Assembly: GCA_024364735.1 (NCBI GenBank)
Contig: JAGFNQ010006452.1
Span: 186,001 to 250,000, forward strand
Origin: Boesenbergia rotunda
Lineage: Eukaryota > Streptophyta > Magnoliopsida > Zingiberales > Zingiberaceae
DNA length: 64,000 nucleotides
Reading direction: 5' to 3'
The position numbers were made by a program, and so were the translations under genes. Numbering within the stretch: position 1 is the first letter of the stretch; each line of letters starts with the position of its first letter. Positions 1 through 12,257 of this stretch are shown here, in pieces. Below the pieces are notes generated by a model, which was given only the letters and a program-made list of their open reading frames with translations, did no database searches and had not been told where the DNA came from.

Positions 1-186
1 ATTCTAACTCATGCATGAAACAAGATGCCAAAAAGGATAAAATGGTATCTACAATGAATCTTTATTCATTCTACACTACCTAAGAATTTATTAGCAAGAA
101 CTCACTTTAAAAGAAAAAATTACTGCTAGAAAACATAAAATGGTATATACAATGAAATTAGAGTGTAAGAAGGAACAAACTCCCCT

Positions 187-1651
187 TTAAGTTGGGTAGA
201 TAGCATCTCTGATATCCAATCCATCCACATCTAGCTCCTTCACTTCTTCAAAATATTTCTTGAGCCGGTGGCCATTAACTCTCCAAATAAAATCATTAGT
301 ATCATCCTTAATCTCAATAACACCAAAAGAAAAAACATTAGTAACAAGAAATGGACCTTCCCATCTAGACCTCAACTTATCTTTAATTAATTTGAGCCTT
401 GATTTGTATAAAAGGACATTGTCGCCAATTTGAAACTCCTTCTACACTATATGCTTATCATGAAAATTCTTAATCTTCTCCTTGTAAATCCTTGAGTTTT
501 CATATGCTTCTAGTCTTATCTCCTCAAGTTCTTGAAGTTGTAGCTTCCTTTCTTTCCCACTTTATTGGCATCAAAATTGTAAGCTTTCACCACCCAATAA
601 GCTCTATGCTCTATCTCCACGGGTAAGTGACAAGCTTTCCCATAAACAAGTCGGTAGGGGGACATTCCAATAGGTGTCTTATATGCCGTACGATAGGCTC
701 ACAATGCATCATCAAGTCTTTTGCTCTAATCTTTTCTACTAGGCCCCACGGTCTTCTCCAAAATTGCCTTAATATCTCTATTTGATACCTCGGCTTGTCC
801 ATTAGTTTGGGGGTGGTAGGAAGTAGACACTTTATGCAAAACTCCATATTTGTTGAGTAAAGCCTTCATGTGTTTGTTGCAAAAATGTGAACCTTGATCA
901 CTTATGATAGCTCTTGAAATTCCAACCTACAAAAAATGTGTGACCTAACAAAACTCACAACAACACAAGAATCGTCAGTCCTAGAGGGAATGACCTCTAC
1001 CCATTTTGATACATAATCAACAGCAATAATATATACAAATATCCACAAGATGCATGAAAAGGTCCCATAAAGTCTATCCCCCATAATCAAATATTTTACA
1101 AAAAAGCATAGTTTGTTTGGGCATTTCATTTCTAGCTCCTATGTTTCCTGTCCTCTGACATCGATCACAGTTTTTATAAAATAAGTAAGCGACATGAAAT
1201 AATGTAGGCCAGAATAATCCACACTCTAATACTTTCATAGCGGTCCTCTGTGGACCAAAATGTCCTGCACAGGCTGACGAATGACAAAATATAAGAACTG
1301 AATGAATCTCATGATCAGGTATGCATTTCTAATTATTTGATCACTACAAAATTTCCACAAGTAAGGATCATCCCACACATAAAATTTAGCATCATTCTTA
1401 AATTTATCTTTCTGAGCCTTAGTAAATTGTGCAGGAAAAACATTAGCTAGTAAATGGTTAACTAGATCTACATACCATGGCGACTCACCATGTACCACTA
1501 AAATGTGCTCATCTCTTAAATCATCATTAATGGTGGTAAGGTGTTCATCTCCCTCTATTCTGCTCAAATGATCTACCACCAAGTTCTCCTTGCCACTCCT
1601 ATCTCGAATCTCCAAATCAAACTCTTGAAGTAGAAGCATCCATCTAATCAA
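187..1651 (-). pseudogene. Ty3 integrase, degenerate
   Basis: Fragments in several frames rebuild a Ty3 integrase in order. The start (about 1651-1235) holds the RNase H/integrase linker (RSGKENLVVDHLSR) and the zinc-binding lead-in (AKFYVWDDPYLWK). The catalytic core follows (about 1129-902, with AVDYVSKWVEVIPSRT), then the region carrying the catalytic Glu context near 780-800, and the C-terminal part (375-187, RSRWEGPFLVTNVF and VNGHRLKKYF). It would insert the element cDNA into chromosomes. At least four frame breaks separate the blocks, so no working protein is possible. No chromodomain is visible after NGHRLK. Confidence 0.82.
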
Positions 1652-3530
1652 TTGTGCTTTGCATTTGGCTTCTTCAGAAGATACTTCAAGGCTGCATGAT
1701 CAGAAAATACAATCACATGAGAACATAGCAAATATGGTCTAAATCTATCCAAAGCAAAAATAATAGAAAGGAGCTCTTTTTCTGTGGTGGTATAGTTAGC
1801 CTGAGCAGCATCTAAAGTTTTGGAAGCATAGCAAATGACATGTGGTGCTCCATCCACCCTCTGTGCCAGTACAACTCCTACAGCAAAATTTGAAGCGTCA
1901 CACATCAACTCAAAAGGTAAAGTCCAATCAGAGGGTCTAATAATAAGAGCTGAAGTAAGAGTCTCCCTTAATCTATGACAAGCTTTCTTGCATTTTTCGT
2001 CAAAATAAAAATCCGCATCCTTCTGCAAAAGTCTAGTCAAAGGGTGAGCAATCTCACTAAAGTCTTTAATAAATCTCCAATAAAATCCTGCATGGCCAAG
2101 GAAAGCTCGAACATCCCGTACGCATACAGGGTAAGATAAAGAAGATATAACACTAACTTTAGCAGGATCTACTTCAATGCCCTTCCTAGAGACTATATGT
2201 CCTAAAACAATCCATGCTCTACCATAAAATGACATTTTTCGAAATTAAGGACAATATTAGTTTCAATGCATCTATGTAAAACCCTAGATAAATTATCCAA
2301 ACAAGTATCAAATAATGTGCCAAATATAAAAAAAATCATCCATGAATATTTCCATGTAGTGTTCTAGTAACTCACCAAAAATACTCACCATACACCGCTG
2401 GAAAGTCCCTGGGGCGTTGTAAAGCCCGAATGGCACACGTCTATAGGCGAATGTACTGAAAGGACAAGTGAAAGTGGTCTTCTCCTGATCCTCCGGATCT
2501 ATACAAATCTGAAAATATCCTGAAAATCCATCTAGGAAGCAATAATGAGACTTCCTGCCAACCCTCTAACATCTAATCAATAAAAGGCAAGGATAGTGAT
2601 CATTCCTCGTTACTTGGTTCAGCTTCCTGTAATCAATACAAACTCTCCATGAATTCTTCACCCTGGTAGGTAGTAGCTCATTACTCTCATTAGCCACCAC
2701 TGTCACTCCTGACTTCATAGGAACCACATGAATAGGACTAACCCACTTACTGTCAGAAATACAGTATAATGCATGCCTGTAAAAGTCTAGTCACCTCTTT
2801 CTTTACAACATCAAAAATCAGTGGATTTAACCTTTTCTGTTTCTGCCTGACTGGCTTCTCATTCTCCTCTAAAAATATCCTGTGCATACAAATAGCGGGG
2901 CTAATATCAGGTATATCAGCTAATGTACACCCTATAGCTCTCTTATGCTGCCTCAGAACTTGCAATAATTTGTCCTCTTGCTCTGAATCCAAATTCTGGA
3001 CAATGATAACAGGTAATTTAAACACTGCTCCTCTCCCAAATAAGCATACTTCAAATGTTCTGGCAATGGTTTTAACTCTATCTGTGACTGCTCTGTAGGT
3101 ATGGGTGATCCAGTGCAATCCCCTACACTTTCACACCTATCCTCTGAATCTCCTAATATGTCAATCAGTATAGGTGATCCCTGGGGCTCAGTGCAATCCC
3201 CTACACCAATAGAATCATCTCCAACTGAAAGTCAATCAGATATAACCTCCAACTCAGCTGCCTCCATAGCTAATGCATCCTCAGCCTCATTTGAGCTAAA
3301 ACATCCTCTGTGAACACCAAGTGAAACTCTATCAGCAAGTAAATTTGCATCAACTAGCTCATCTAAAATATCATGCTCATAATAGAATATCCTCTCTGGG
3401 GTGCTTCATAGCATCAAAAATACTAAACTGCACCACTGTGTCTCCTATCTCCATAGAAAGTGTGCCTGCATATACATCAATCTTCGTCCTTGCAATCTTC
3501 AAGAATGGTCTCCCAAGAATAAGTGGAGAT
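1648..3530 (-). pseudogene. Ty3 reverse transcriptase and RNase H, degenerate
   Basis: The RT begins near 2850 (KPVRQKQKRLNP), continues through VSPIHVVP, the FLDGFSGYFQI block and the catalytic YMEIFMDDFF block near 2340-2370 (FMDD in place of the commoner YxDD), and runs into RNase H at 2235-1648 (FELMCDASNFAVGVVLAQ, TTEKELLSIIFALDRF, FSDHAALKYLL), where the D, E and D positions are present. It would copy the element RNA into DNA. Several stops and frameshifts lie between 2236 and 2750. The stretch 3119-3530 is the spacer between protease and RT and holds only decayed acidic coding sequence. Neighbours are in normal Ty3 order: protease upstream (to the right), integrase downstream. Confidence 0.84.
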
Positions 3531-4355
3531 CTATGTGCTGATAATCCCCTCCATGTCTAAGATATAGAAGTCCATAGGAAAAATCAACTCCTTCACCTTT
3601 ACTAATACATCTTCAATGATTCTAGCTGGGTGAGTCTGACTCCTATCTGCTAGCTGAATAACAACTCCTGTAGGCTGCAAAGGTCCAATACCAAGCATCT
3701 GAAAAACTGATCTAGGCATACATTAATAGAAGCCCCCAAATCTAACATAGCATCATGAAAAAGAGTCTCCCAATCTCACAGGACACAGTGAATACTCCTG
3801 GATCTTCTCATTTCTGAGGAATTGAATGAATAAGTGCTGAGACATTCTTCCTAAACTGACCAATTCATTCTCCTTTAGCTTCTTCTTATGCACACACAAA
3901 TCCTTGAGAAATTTGGCATACTTAGGTATTTGCTTGATCATAGTCAACAATGGCACATTTATTTCCACCTTACTGAAAAGTTTCACAAGCTCTTGATACT
4001 CCTTTGCCTTCTCCTCTTCCACATTCTTCTTAGCTTGAGTCTTACGCTATGGGAAGGGTAAAGGGACTCTTGATTCCTCCACTTGAGCTGAAATTTTTGG
4101 AAATGAGTCTTGAACAGGGATTTCTTTTGGAGTAGCTGCTCTAGGTGCCCTGTTTTTACTGATTTCTTCTTGTTCTTCCTCCAAATTCGCATGATCAATA
4201 GAAGAGGGCCTTAGGCTTGAACTAGGGTCACTTTCAACTGATGTAAAATCCATTTTGGGGCTGTTCTGAGCTGGAAAACAAGGTACTATAATTTTTTCAG
4301 AAAAAATCAGCCTTTTGAGCATTTGGACTTGAAGAAACTTCCCCACTCCTCAAAT
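3531..4355 (-). pseudogene. Ty3 gag C-terminus and protease, degenerate
   Basis: The segment encodes a charged gag/protease linker (4346-3753, with VPLLTMIKQIPKYAKFLKDLC, a signature of Athila/Tat polyproteins) followed by an aspartic protease. The protease core reads LDLGASINV around 3735-3755, so the catalytic Asp is kept, and the downstream block ends with PTGVVIQLADRS and EDVLVKVKELIFPMDFYILDM. A one-base frame slip lies just after the active site, and another frame change lies near 4030. The right end of the segment is cut by the D-type solo LTR that starts at 4356. Confidence 0.8.
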
Positions 4356-6183
4356 TGTTAGTAGGAGCCCTAGAGCCAATTATGTGATAATTGACTAAGG
4401 ACTTTTTATATCATATTCTATCATTAATAAAGGCATGTTTGGTTATTATACTTACTTTATTTTGTGCCAAATAACTATGTATAAAAATATTCTTGTGTAG
4501 TAGGTTCTTATGTGCATTATATCGATTGGTTGAATCGATAGTGAGATAATGTGGAGAACACTACACTAAATTATTCCTAGTCAAGCATTAATATTCAGGG
4601 ACAATATTAATGCATGGAGACTAGTATGTAGGTCAATTGATGACTTGAGCTTACAAGTCATGGATATGTGATATCAAGTTGACACATGGGTATACATTAG
4701 AGAATGTATTTTATTGACCCGCCATGAGAAAGTTTCATAGATTGTCATATAAGTATCATAAACATTCTCATGTGACTATTAGTATGAATAGTCCTTAGAC
4801 CTGAAGTCACTACGGTTCCCTACATAAGGAGTTATGTACTTTGGTATCATCAAACGTCACCCGTAACAGGGTGAACTATAAAGGCGATCACTGGGTATGT
4901 AATGAATTATGTGGAGGGATGTGAGTGATGTAGATGGGATCTATCCCTTCCATATGACGGGAGTGATATCTGTGGGCCCCTTGATTGAGTAGGACTACTA
5001 AAACGCATGACCATGCTCAAATGAGTCAATATGAGATATTGAGCTCATTTGTTTGAGTGAGTCTACTCGGGATCATGAAACACAAGATTGATCGAGGATG
5101 ACACGGTCTATGCCTCATTGGTCAATCTAGATATCAAGGATAGAAGGACAAGGTCATACATTATCATAATCATGGAGGTTTAGTCGGATCTCGACTTTTC
5201 TTATTACTTGGGTAGCAATGATGCATTGCTAGATGACGCTCATTGCTTATGTGTCTAAAGCGTTTAGGCGCATTGCCAACGTCACGAGAACCTATTGGGT
5301 CACACACTAAGGACATGATGCTTCGGGAAATCTGATCGAGAGCCCGAGTTGGGAACTTGGGAGATCTGATCGGGAAATCTAATCGGGAGCCCGAGTTGGG
5401 AACTCGGGAGATCTGATCGGGAGCCCGAGTTGGGTACTCGGGAGATCTGATCGAGAGCTCGAGTTGTGAAATCGGGAGCCTTGGGTCAGGAGCTCAGGGA
5501 CTTGGTCGGGAGCTTGGCGCTCGGTAGACTGGGTCGGCGCTCGGCTAACTGGGTCGGGAGCTCGGCACTCGGCAGACTGGGCTGGGAGCTCGGTAGACTT
5601 GGTCAGGAGACCTAGTTGGAAGCCCGAAAGGCCCGGATGGAATTGTAGGAAATTCATTAAAGTGTTTAATAAAGGAAAGAGAAAAGTCTCTCTTCATTGG
5701 ATGAAGAGAAGGTGAAGAGTCACATGAAAAGATGTGCTCTTTATTGGCTTTAATGAAGGGAAATCAAAGAGACAAAAGACTCTTCATATTTATGGGATGA
5801 ATATAAAAGAATGTCTAGTCATTTTTGAATGATAAGTGAGAGCCTTCCCTTCTTCCCTTCCTCTCTTCTTCCTCTTCTCCCTCTTAGCCGAAACCCTCTT
5901 GGGTTCTTGGTGGTCTTGTGAACTACCTCAAGTTGCTAGCACAACTAAGGTAGTTCTTCCCGAAATTGAGAGATCGTGTCCGTGTGGATATGAATAGAGG
6001 CACGGACACTTGAATGTGCAAGAGATCCGGCGCATCTTGGACAAGCGGGATAAGCGAAGGGCACGCTCCAAAGGTATACACTGTAGATAGATCTATTAGA
6101 TAGATGAACTTTGTATGAGTTTTTCTTTCAGTACGTTTTGTTTCCGCTGCGTTTTGTGTTTTGGTGCCGGGAGATCCCAACAC
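4356..6183 (+). mobile_element. Solo LTR, family D (divergent subtype)
   Basis: An LTR-like block starting TGTTAG and ending CCCAACA interrupts the Ty3 gag/protease frame. Its first 900 bases match, with many substitutions, the solo LTRs at 12854 and 24910: the shared landmarks are GAGCCCTAGAGCCAAT at the start and GAACCTATTGGGTCACAC near 5290. It lacks the TTGAC-rich region of those copies and instead carries a GC-rich tandem array (5328-5608). Flanks CAAAT and CAATG do not form a clean 5-base duplication, so the exact ends or the TSD are uncertain. No internal region or coding sequence is present. Orientation follows the two sister copies. Confidence 0.75.
5328..5608. repeat. GC-rich tandem repeats inside the D-type LTR
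   Basis: The phrase ATCTGATCGGGAGCCCGAGT recurs with a period of about 34 bases from 5328 (plus one 14-base partial unit), each unit holding a CCCGAGTTGGGAACTCGGG dyad. It then passes into a second array of GGGTCGGGAGCTCGGC-like units to about 5608. It is absent from the two sister LTRs. Confidence 0.8.
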
Positions 6184-8021
6184 AATGTTATTGCACTAAC
6201 ATTTCCCTTAGGATTAGGAGTAGCTTATGAAGGTAATTGACTCGATCCTTGAGCTTGCATTTGATTCATCCCACTTGCAAGTTGTCTAATGTGCCTTTCA
6301 ATGTTTTGAAGAGTGGAATCATTCTTTTGTTGTCCTTGTTATTGTTGTAAAATTTGCTGTTGTTGAAGAATTTGTTGCATCATCTCCTCAAGCCTTTGTT
6401 GTTGTGCATTAGACCCACTAGAGCTCCCAAAACCTCCTTGATTAGTATGGGAATTTTGTTGGCCTTGAAATGAAACATTGGGTTGCTGAAATCATTGAAT
6501 AGGCTGTGAATTTTGAAAATGAGGTTGTTGGGGCTGATTAAATGGTTGAATGGGCTGTTGAAATTGCTGAAAATTGTGTTGATAACTAGGTGGATGTTGC
6601 TGGAAATTATGGCTCTGAAAATTCTAATTTTGAAGCTGAAATTGTTGAGGCTGAAAATTCTGATTTCCTTGCTAAAAATTCTGATTGTAAGGTTGAAAAG
6701 CTTGCTACGAAGGTTGAAAACTTTGCTGATTTTGATGAAATGTTTGCTGTAAATTCTGGAAATTTTGCTGAAACTGTTGTTGTAGCTGATTCAAAGGTTG
6801 GTTTTACTGAAATTGTTGATTTGGTTGTTGAAATTACGAATAGGGCTGCTGAAAATTCTGGAATTGCGGTTGTCCTTGTTGTAGGGGCTGTTGTGAAGCA
6901 TTTTGTTGATAGAATGAATTTCTATACTTCAAATTAGGGTGATCCCTCCATCCCAGATTGTAAGTAGATAAATATAGGTCATTCCTCGATTGAAATTATC
7001 CTCTAGTCAAAGCGGCTAATGATTCATCTTGTTATAAATTTGGACACAAAGCTGAATTATGCTCTTGACTTGAACATATGCTACACAACCTCATCACTTG
7101 ATTTGTAGGTGAAGCTACTGAAAAGTTTTGATTTTGGTTCACATTATTCAATGTCATTTGCTTCACCAAAGAAGTAAGCTGCATCAAAGAACTCTTAATC
7201 TCTTTTTGTTCATTTGAAACCATTTGAACTTCATTCACCCCTCTAGTAGTAAGAGCCATACTTCCAAACTGCTGAGAGTTCTCTGCAATATTTGAAATCA
7301 ATTCTCTAGCCTGATCTGGGGTCTTGTTCACTAGAGCTCCTCCAGCTGCAGCATCAATCATAATTCTATCCATCTGAAGCAGACCTTCATAGAAATACTG
7401 AATAAGAAGCTCACTTATTAGATGTTGTGAAGAACTTGAGCATAGCTTATTGAATCTCTCCCAATAGTCAAATAAGGTCTCTCTCACCACTTGTTGAATA
7501 CGACAAATGCTCTTCCTGATAATAGCAGTTCTTAAAGCTAGAAAATACTTCTCTAAAAATGCCTTTTTTATAGCAATCCAACTAGCAACATGTCCAGTAG
7601 GCAAGTAATAAAACCAATCTTTAGCTGCTCCAGTCAAAGAAAATGGAAATGCCCTTAATTTGATGTCCTCTTCAGAAATCCCTTGAGGCTTCATAGTGGA
7701 GCACACTACATGGAACTCATGCAAATGTCTATTAGGATTCTCTCCTGATTGTCCCTAAAACATGGGAAGTAGATGAATAAGGCCTGATCTCAGCTCAAAA
7801 TCTCTAGCTAACTCTGGATAAGAAATACACGAATACTGAAATGCATGATCAGGGGATGCAAGCACCTTTATAATCTTCTGATGTTCTGCCATGGGACTGC
7901 TTGAATGAGTAGGAATATTTTCAATACCTTCTGAAACTCTTCCTTGATTTCTCCTAGCTCTGAATATTCCCTCAATCTCAAGATCAAACCCCACAATATC
8001 ACCACCTGTAGTCTTGGTCAT
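6184..8021 (-). pseudogene. Ty3 gag, degenerate
   Basis: Gag starts at the ATG at 8021, about 110 bases after the primer site. One in-frame TAG near 7753 separates the first block (8021-7755) from the main capsid block (7724-7032: LTGAAKDWFYYLP, ISELLIQYFYEGL), which ends in a CCHC zinc knuckle, CSICSSQEHNSALC (spacing C-x2-C-x4-H-x4-C). A low-complexity Gln/Asn-rich tail (about 6930-6240, e.g. RLEEMMQQILQQQQ) follows and is cut by the D-type solo LTR at 6183. It would form the particle core and bind element RNA. The plus-strand open frames here (6513-6937) are mirror images of the Gln-rich tail. Confidence 0.84.
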
Positions 8022-8131
8022 AAACCAAACAAAATGGCAACAAATGTATATAGAAAGCTAAAGCAAATGAAATAGAATCAGAAAATATGAAACTAAGCAC
8101 AAGCTTAAATCAAACAAACTCAACTAGTGTA

Positions 8132-8150
8132 TTCCCCGGCAACGGTGCAA
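8132..8150 (-). promoter_or_regulatory. Primer binding site, tRNA-Asp type
   Basis: On the minus strand the 18-mer resembles the complement of the 3' end of plant tRNA-Asp; the core CCGTTGCCGGGGA is kept and the first bases are mutated. It lies a few bases after the 5' LTR end at 8157, where cDNA synthesis would start. Confidence 0.75.
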
Positions 8151-8156
8151 AAAATT

Positions 8157-9924
8157 TGATGATTGCCCACAACGAGTGTCACAATGAGCCTCAAATTTGA
8201 ATTTATAAATTGAAAACCCTTAGCTCACAAAACTAAATGTAGTATAGGAGCCTCAAGTCGTATTTTTCCAAGGACTAGTTAAGAATGCTTAACTCAAGCT
8301 TGAATTTTGTCGTTTTCTATTTTGGGTTTTAAAGTAAGATGGGGGTTTTTGCGAATATGAATGAAATAATAGTATGAAACAGAATAAACTCAGCTAAAGC
8401 AGAACTAATTCGAATATTGCTGAAACTACACTTAACCTAATTGAAAACTGAAACAAAGATACTTCACTTATCCCTATTTGAAACTGAGCAATTCAATGCA
8501 AAACTATGAGATTACAATTCAAAAACCAAATTCAAAGGAAGGAAGCTTACGATATGTAGCTAAATTGTAGGAATGTGAAATTTAGAACAAAACTTACTAA
8601 AGAAACAGGGCTGAAATGTTAATTGGAACAAAACAGGATTGAAACATAAATGGGGCTGAAACATCTTCCTGATAGGTCAACAGACCGATCAGATACTCAC
8701 CTGATCGGTCAACAGACCAATCAGATGCTTTCTTGATAGGTCAATCAGACCGATCAGATACTGTGATGAAGATTGATATAACTGAAAAACGAAAGAAATG
8801 AGTTCACAAACATAATTTAAACAACAGATCAAATCCTTCACCAGATCTACTTCTTGTCGTCACACAAGAGCCCAGCTAGAAACCCTCTAGCTCGAAAATC
8901 TGCAGAGAATTGACTCCCGAGATCAGTTTATCAGCAGCTTGATGAGATAGCTGATATCTTCTTCCGATCTCCTCCTTCTTGATGAGTTGGATGGCGATTG
9001 TGGTTCAGGAACCCTCAGACCCCTTTAGAGAACCCCTTCGAATGCTCTGATGGCTGCGATCAATGAAGACAGCGATCAAGCAATACCCGATCAGAAGAAG
9101 CAGAGCCCTCGACGAAACCCTCACCTGAGCTCTTCAGCGACGAGATTGATTGCAAACTTCACCAGAAATCTCCCTCTAAGATTCGAAATCTGGAAATGAA
9201 CTTTGATCTGAAGTGGTCACACGAAGAAATGGAGAAAAAACTAAAGAACTCGAAGAACAGGGAAGAAAACTCGCGACAACGAGCTCAGGAGAGGGAATCC
9301 CTTATTTAACTCATCACATTTAAAATTGAACGGTTGTGATCATCTTCGCTTCATCCAATGGTCAGATCGTCTCGTATTAAGACCAAACTTTCAAGATCTA
9401 CATCAATGGTCAAGATCTTCTTCTCCTTAGCTTGGATCGATCAGATCTGCAATGGATGGCTCGGATTGGCCTTCCTTTTGAACGGACGGCTTAGACTCCT
9501 CTCGAGCCTGATCCAACTTCTAGATGACTTCTTATTTGGACCAAAACTTCAAATCTTGATCTATGGTCTTGATTAACTCTACCTTGAGCTCGGATTGGTC
9601 AGAAGATGATAGATGGCTCCGATCTCCCCGTTTCATGATTGGACGGCCCACATTTATCCATCTCTTGATCCTCTTGATTGAAGCCAAGTCTGGACTCAAG
9701 TTCGATCCAATCTGATCTAGGTCCTTAATCGTTCGAAACCTACAAAATTAGATTCAAATTATAATGCCAAAATATCTCAAATATACAAAGATTTACATAC
9801 AAAGCAAAAATAGAAATAACTCATGGAACCTAATGTAAATGTAAACTTAAGCATATAAAAAGGGATCAAAACATGAATTTGAGAGCCTGAATTGATTAAC
9901 AAAGTGGTAATTATCAATCATCCA
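8157..9924 (-). mobile_element. 5' LTR of the Ty3 element
   Basis: The plus-strand ends read TGATGATTG and CAATCATCCA, a near-perfect terminal inverted repeat. The left end abuts the primer site and the right end abuts SIRE-2 coding sequence. The LTR holds three tandem 32-base repeats (8669-8763) and a TTAAATAAGG TATA-like element near 9300 read on the minus strand. The 3' LTR is outside the window. Confidence 0.78.
8669..8763. repeat. Three tandem 32-base repeats in the Ty3 LTR
   Basis: Three adjacent units of about 32 bases share CTGATAGGTCAACAGACCGA, and each contains a GATCGGTC/GACCGATC dyad. They lie in the LTR and may be promoter elements, though this is only inference. Confidence 0.8.
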
Positions 9925-9928
9925 TAAT

Positions 9929-11452
9929 TTAATCAGAAGGGTGATTGAGTCTGGGTTTCTTGGTTCTTCTAGAACTAGGTTCAGCCTCATGTCCGGCTGG
10001 ATGGTTCGGTTTAGTGTTTGGTTGAACTACTTGGGTAGGTTCAGTTATTGGTTCAGTTGATACCGCAGTAGTTGGTTCAAAGGTTAGTTCATTTAGAGGT
10101 TCAATCAGTGGTTTAATTGATGGTTCAATTGTTGGTTCACTGTCTTGCTGATCAATATTTGATTGGTTCAAGTTTTGATTATCAGTTTTTGGTTCAATTT
10201 CCTCATCAAAAATTAAGTTAGTAGTTTCTTCAATTTTGTGCGTTTGTTTATTATAAACCCTATAGGCCTTACTAGTTGTTTAATATCCTAAGAAGGTCTC
10301 TAGAGTTGACATAGATTGAATCATACCTAGGTAGTCCTTAGTGTTCATGATATAGACTTTGCACCCAAAGATCCTTAGGTAGTGTAGGTTAGGCATTCTA
10401 TGATAATATAGTTCATAAGGGGTTTTATCATGTCTTTTGTTAATTAGGACCCTATTTTGGATGTAGCATGTCGTACTTACTGCTTCTATCCAAAATTGGT
10501 TAGCTAGGTTATATTCATTCAACATGGTCCTAGCGGCTTCCTGAAGGGTTCTATTTTTTCTCTCCACTATCCCATTTTGTTGGGGGGTTCTAGGATAGGA
10601 AAACTCATGAATATACCCATTGATTTTGCAGAATTCCTCAAACCTTTGATTTTCAAACTCTCCCCCGTGATCACTCCTAAGTCTCTTAATCTTAGTATCA
10701 TTTTGGTTTTCAACTATTTTGCATAAGTCGATAAATAAATTCAAGGTTTCATCCTTAGTTTTCAAGAACCTAACCCAGGTAAATCTAGATTAATCATCGA
10801 TAATTACTAAGCAGTACCGATTCCCGCTTAGTGTCTTGGCTCCATGTGAATCAAATAGGTCAAGGTGTTGGAGCTCAATAAGTGTGGTTTGGGTTAAGTC
10901 TGATTGAATTGGTTTATGAGTAGACTTAGTTTGTGTACCTTGTTTACATGAATTACAAATTGTGTTGTTAAAATTCTTGATTTTTGGTACACCTTTAATT
11001 AAACCAAGTTGGGTAACTTTGGAAATTAGTTTAACATGAGTGTGACATAGTCTCCTATGCCACAGGTTTGATTCTTCTAATTGAGTCAAGAAGCATTTTA
11101 GTATTAAGAGTAGATTAATAGTGTAAACATTATTTTTCCTATTACCCTTAAGCATTATTTCTGAGTCTTGGAGGTTCCTAATCAGGTAGTTAGAGTTGGT
11201 GAAAGTAACTATGTAACCAGTATCACAGAGCTGACTAATACTAAGCAAATTGAACTTAAAATTTTCAACCAAGTGTACTTTCTTAATAACAAAATTAGAT
11301 TTAAGTTCAATGTTACCTGACCCAATTACTTTGAGTGTAGCATTGTTGCCAAATGCTACTAAGCCTAGGTTCTTGAACTTGATTTTGGTGAATTTCAATT
11401 TATCTCCAGTCATATGTCTGGAGCATCCACTCTCCAACATCCATTGGTCCAA
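9929..11452 (-). pseudogene. SIRE-2 protease and integrase with linker, degenerate
   Basis: The protease start reads WMLESGCSRHMTGD; copia proteases have LDSG, so the catalytic Asp is Glu here. A GAG-pre-integrase zinc motif follows (LWHRRLCHTH, ICNSCKQG). The integrase core continues with VIIDD, a frame break near 10780, RLRSDHGGEF, and PQQNGIVERKNRTL, so the catalytic Asp and Glu are visible. After a second frame break near 10275 comes an acidic Pro/Thr/Glu-rich linker (10171-9929) with many EPxxEP repeats, the region between integrase and RT in SIRE-type pol. The Ty3 element cuts the frame at 9924. Not functional. Confidence 0.85.
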
Positions 11453-12257
11453 ATCTTTATGTTCCTACACATGATGTATTTGTTGATTTGGATCCATTAG
11501 AGTTAGGAATAGCTTGAATTAAATTTCATAGCCTAGTCTGTCTCACACAATCTAGTGTTATAAAACATGTTAACCTTATGGGTTTTGTGAGACAGGTTTT
11601 CAAAAATAAAATTTTAATTTTGAAAAACGGTTAATTTTGAAAGAGTTGAATTAATTTTGAAACTTATTTAAGGTTATTGTTTTTGAAAACATGTTGAATC
11701 TAAGATTACTTGAAATTTGTGTTAGATTCAAATTTAACAAGTAGTAAATTGAATTTGATTTTCAGTAATTTGCTTCCAGGTCTTGGCGAGGCACAAGACC
11801 TTCTTTGGCCGTAGCCTTATTGGAGCAACAACCCTTTCCTTGACAAAGCCTTTTACTGAAAATTCATCTTCAAGTTACTTCTTGAAAGATTTTGGTCTAA
11901 CTAGTTTGGGTCTTGGATCGGTAGCTTCGGCTAGTTCCACCAGAAAGGCTTCCCTAACGTACTATCATCTCACCTCCACCCAATATTATGTTATTCAAAT
12001 TTCAACTCAATCATTTGTCCATAATTTAACCAATCCTATTAAGAATTGCAAAAAAAATAAAATACACAAGCATGCAAGCAAGTGAATTAAAACAATTATC
12101 TAGTTATAAATATGGTCTTTATATTGGCTCCCCCTGGACTGAAGCCTCGATAAGGGTTAGGCAGGATGTGAATCTTGTCCTTGGGGATCCAATATCGGTT
12201 TGGTTTGGCTTGTTTATTTAATCAGAGCTTGGGGACCCATGCTTCGAGGGTTCTAGG
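11453..12257 (-). other. SIRE-2 gag/pol spacer and gag C-terminus
   Basis: AT-rich spacer between gag and protease. It contains blocks shared with SIRE-1 around 49310-49900, for example GTCTTGGCGAGGCAC and GTTAACCTTAT. At 12257-12110 the minus strand still encodes the gag end (WIPKDKIHILPN), interrupted upstream by the solo LTR B. No independent gene is seen. Confidence 0.7.

Larger units (their letters stand above)
1..9924 (-). mobile_element. Ty3 (Athila/Tat-type) LTR retrotransposon, partial
   Basis: Minus-strand Ty3 element running off the left edge. In element order the 5' LTR (9924 to 8157), a tRNA-Asp-type primer site, gag, protease, reverse transcriptase, RNase H and integrase are all recognisable down to position 187; the 3' LTR must lie left of the window. 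The gag with a Gln-rich tail, the protease core DLGAS, the RT motif FMDD and the integrase end with SRWEGPF and NGHRLK fit the non-chromovirus Athila/Tat group; no chromodomain is seen. The element interrupts a SIRE-like copia (SIRE-2) between its integrase and RT, so TAATT (9925-9929) is the predicted target duplication. A D-type solo LTR (4356-6183) is nested between its gag and protease. Frames are broken many times, so it is dead. Clade assignment is from motif recall. Confidence 0.88.

Noticed and set aside
6513..6937. Two overlapping plus-strand frames, 79 and 115 codons, Leu- or Val/Asn-rich
   Set aside because: Antisense reading of the Gln/Asn-rich tail of Ty3 gag; low complexity and no start context.
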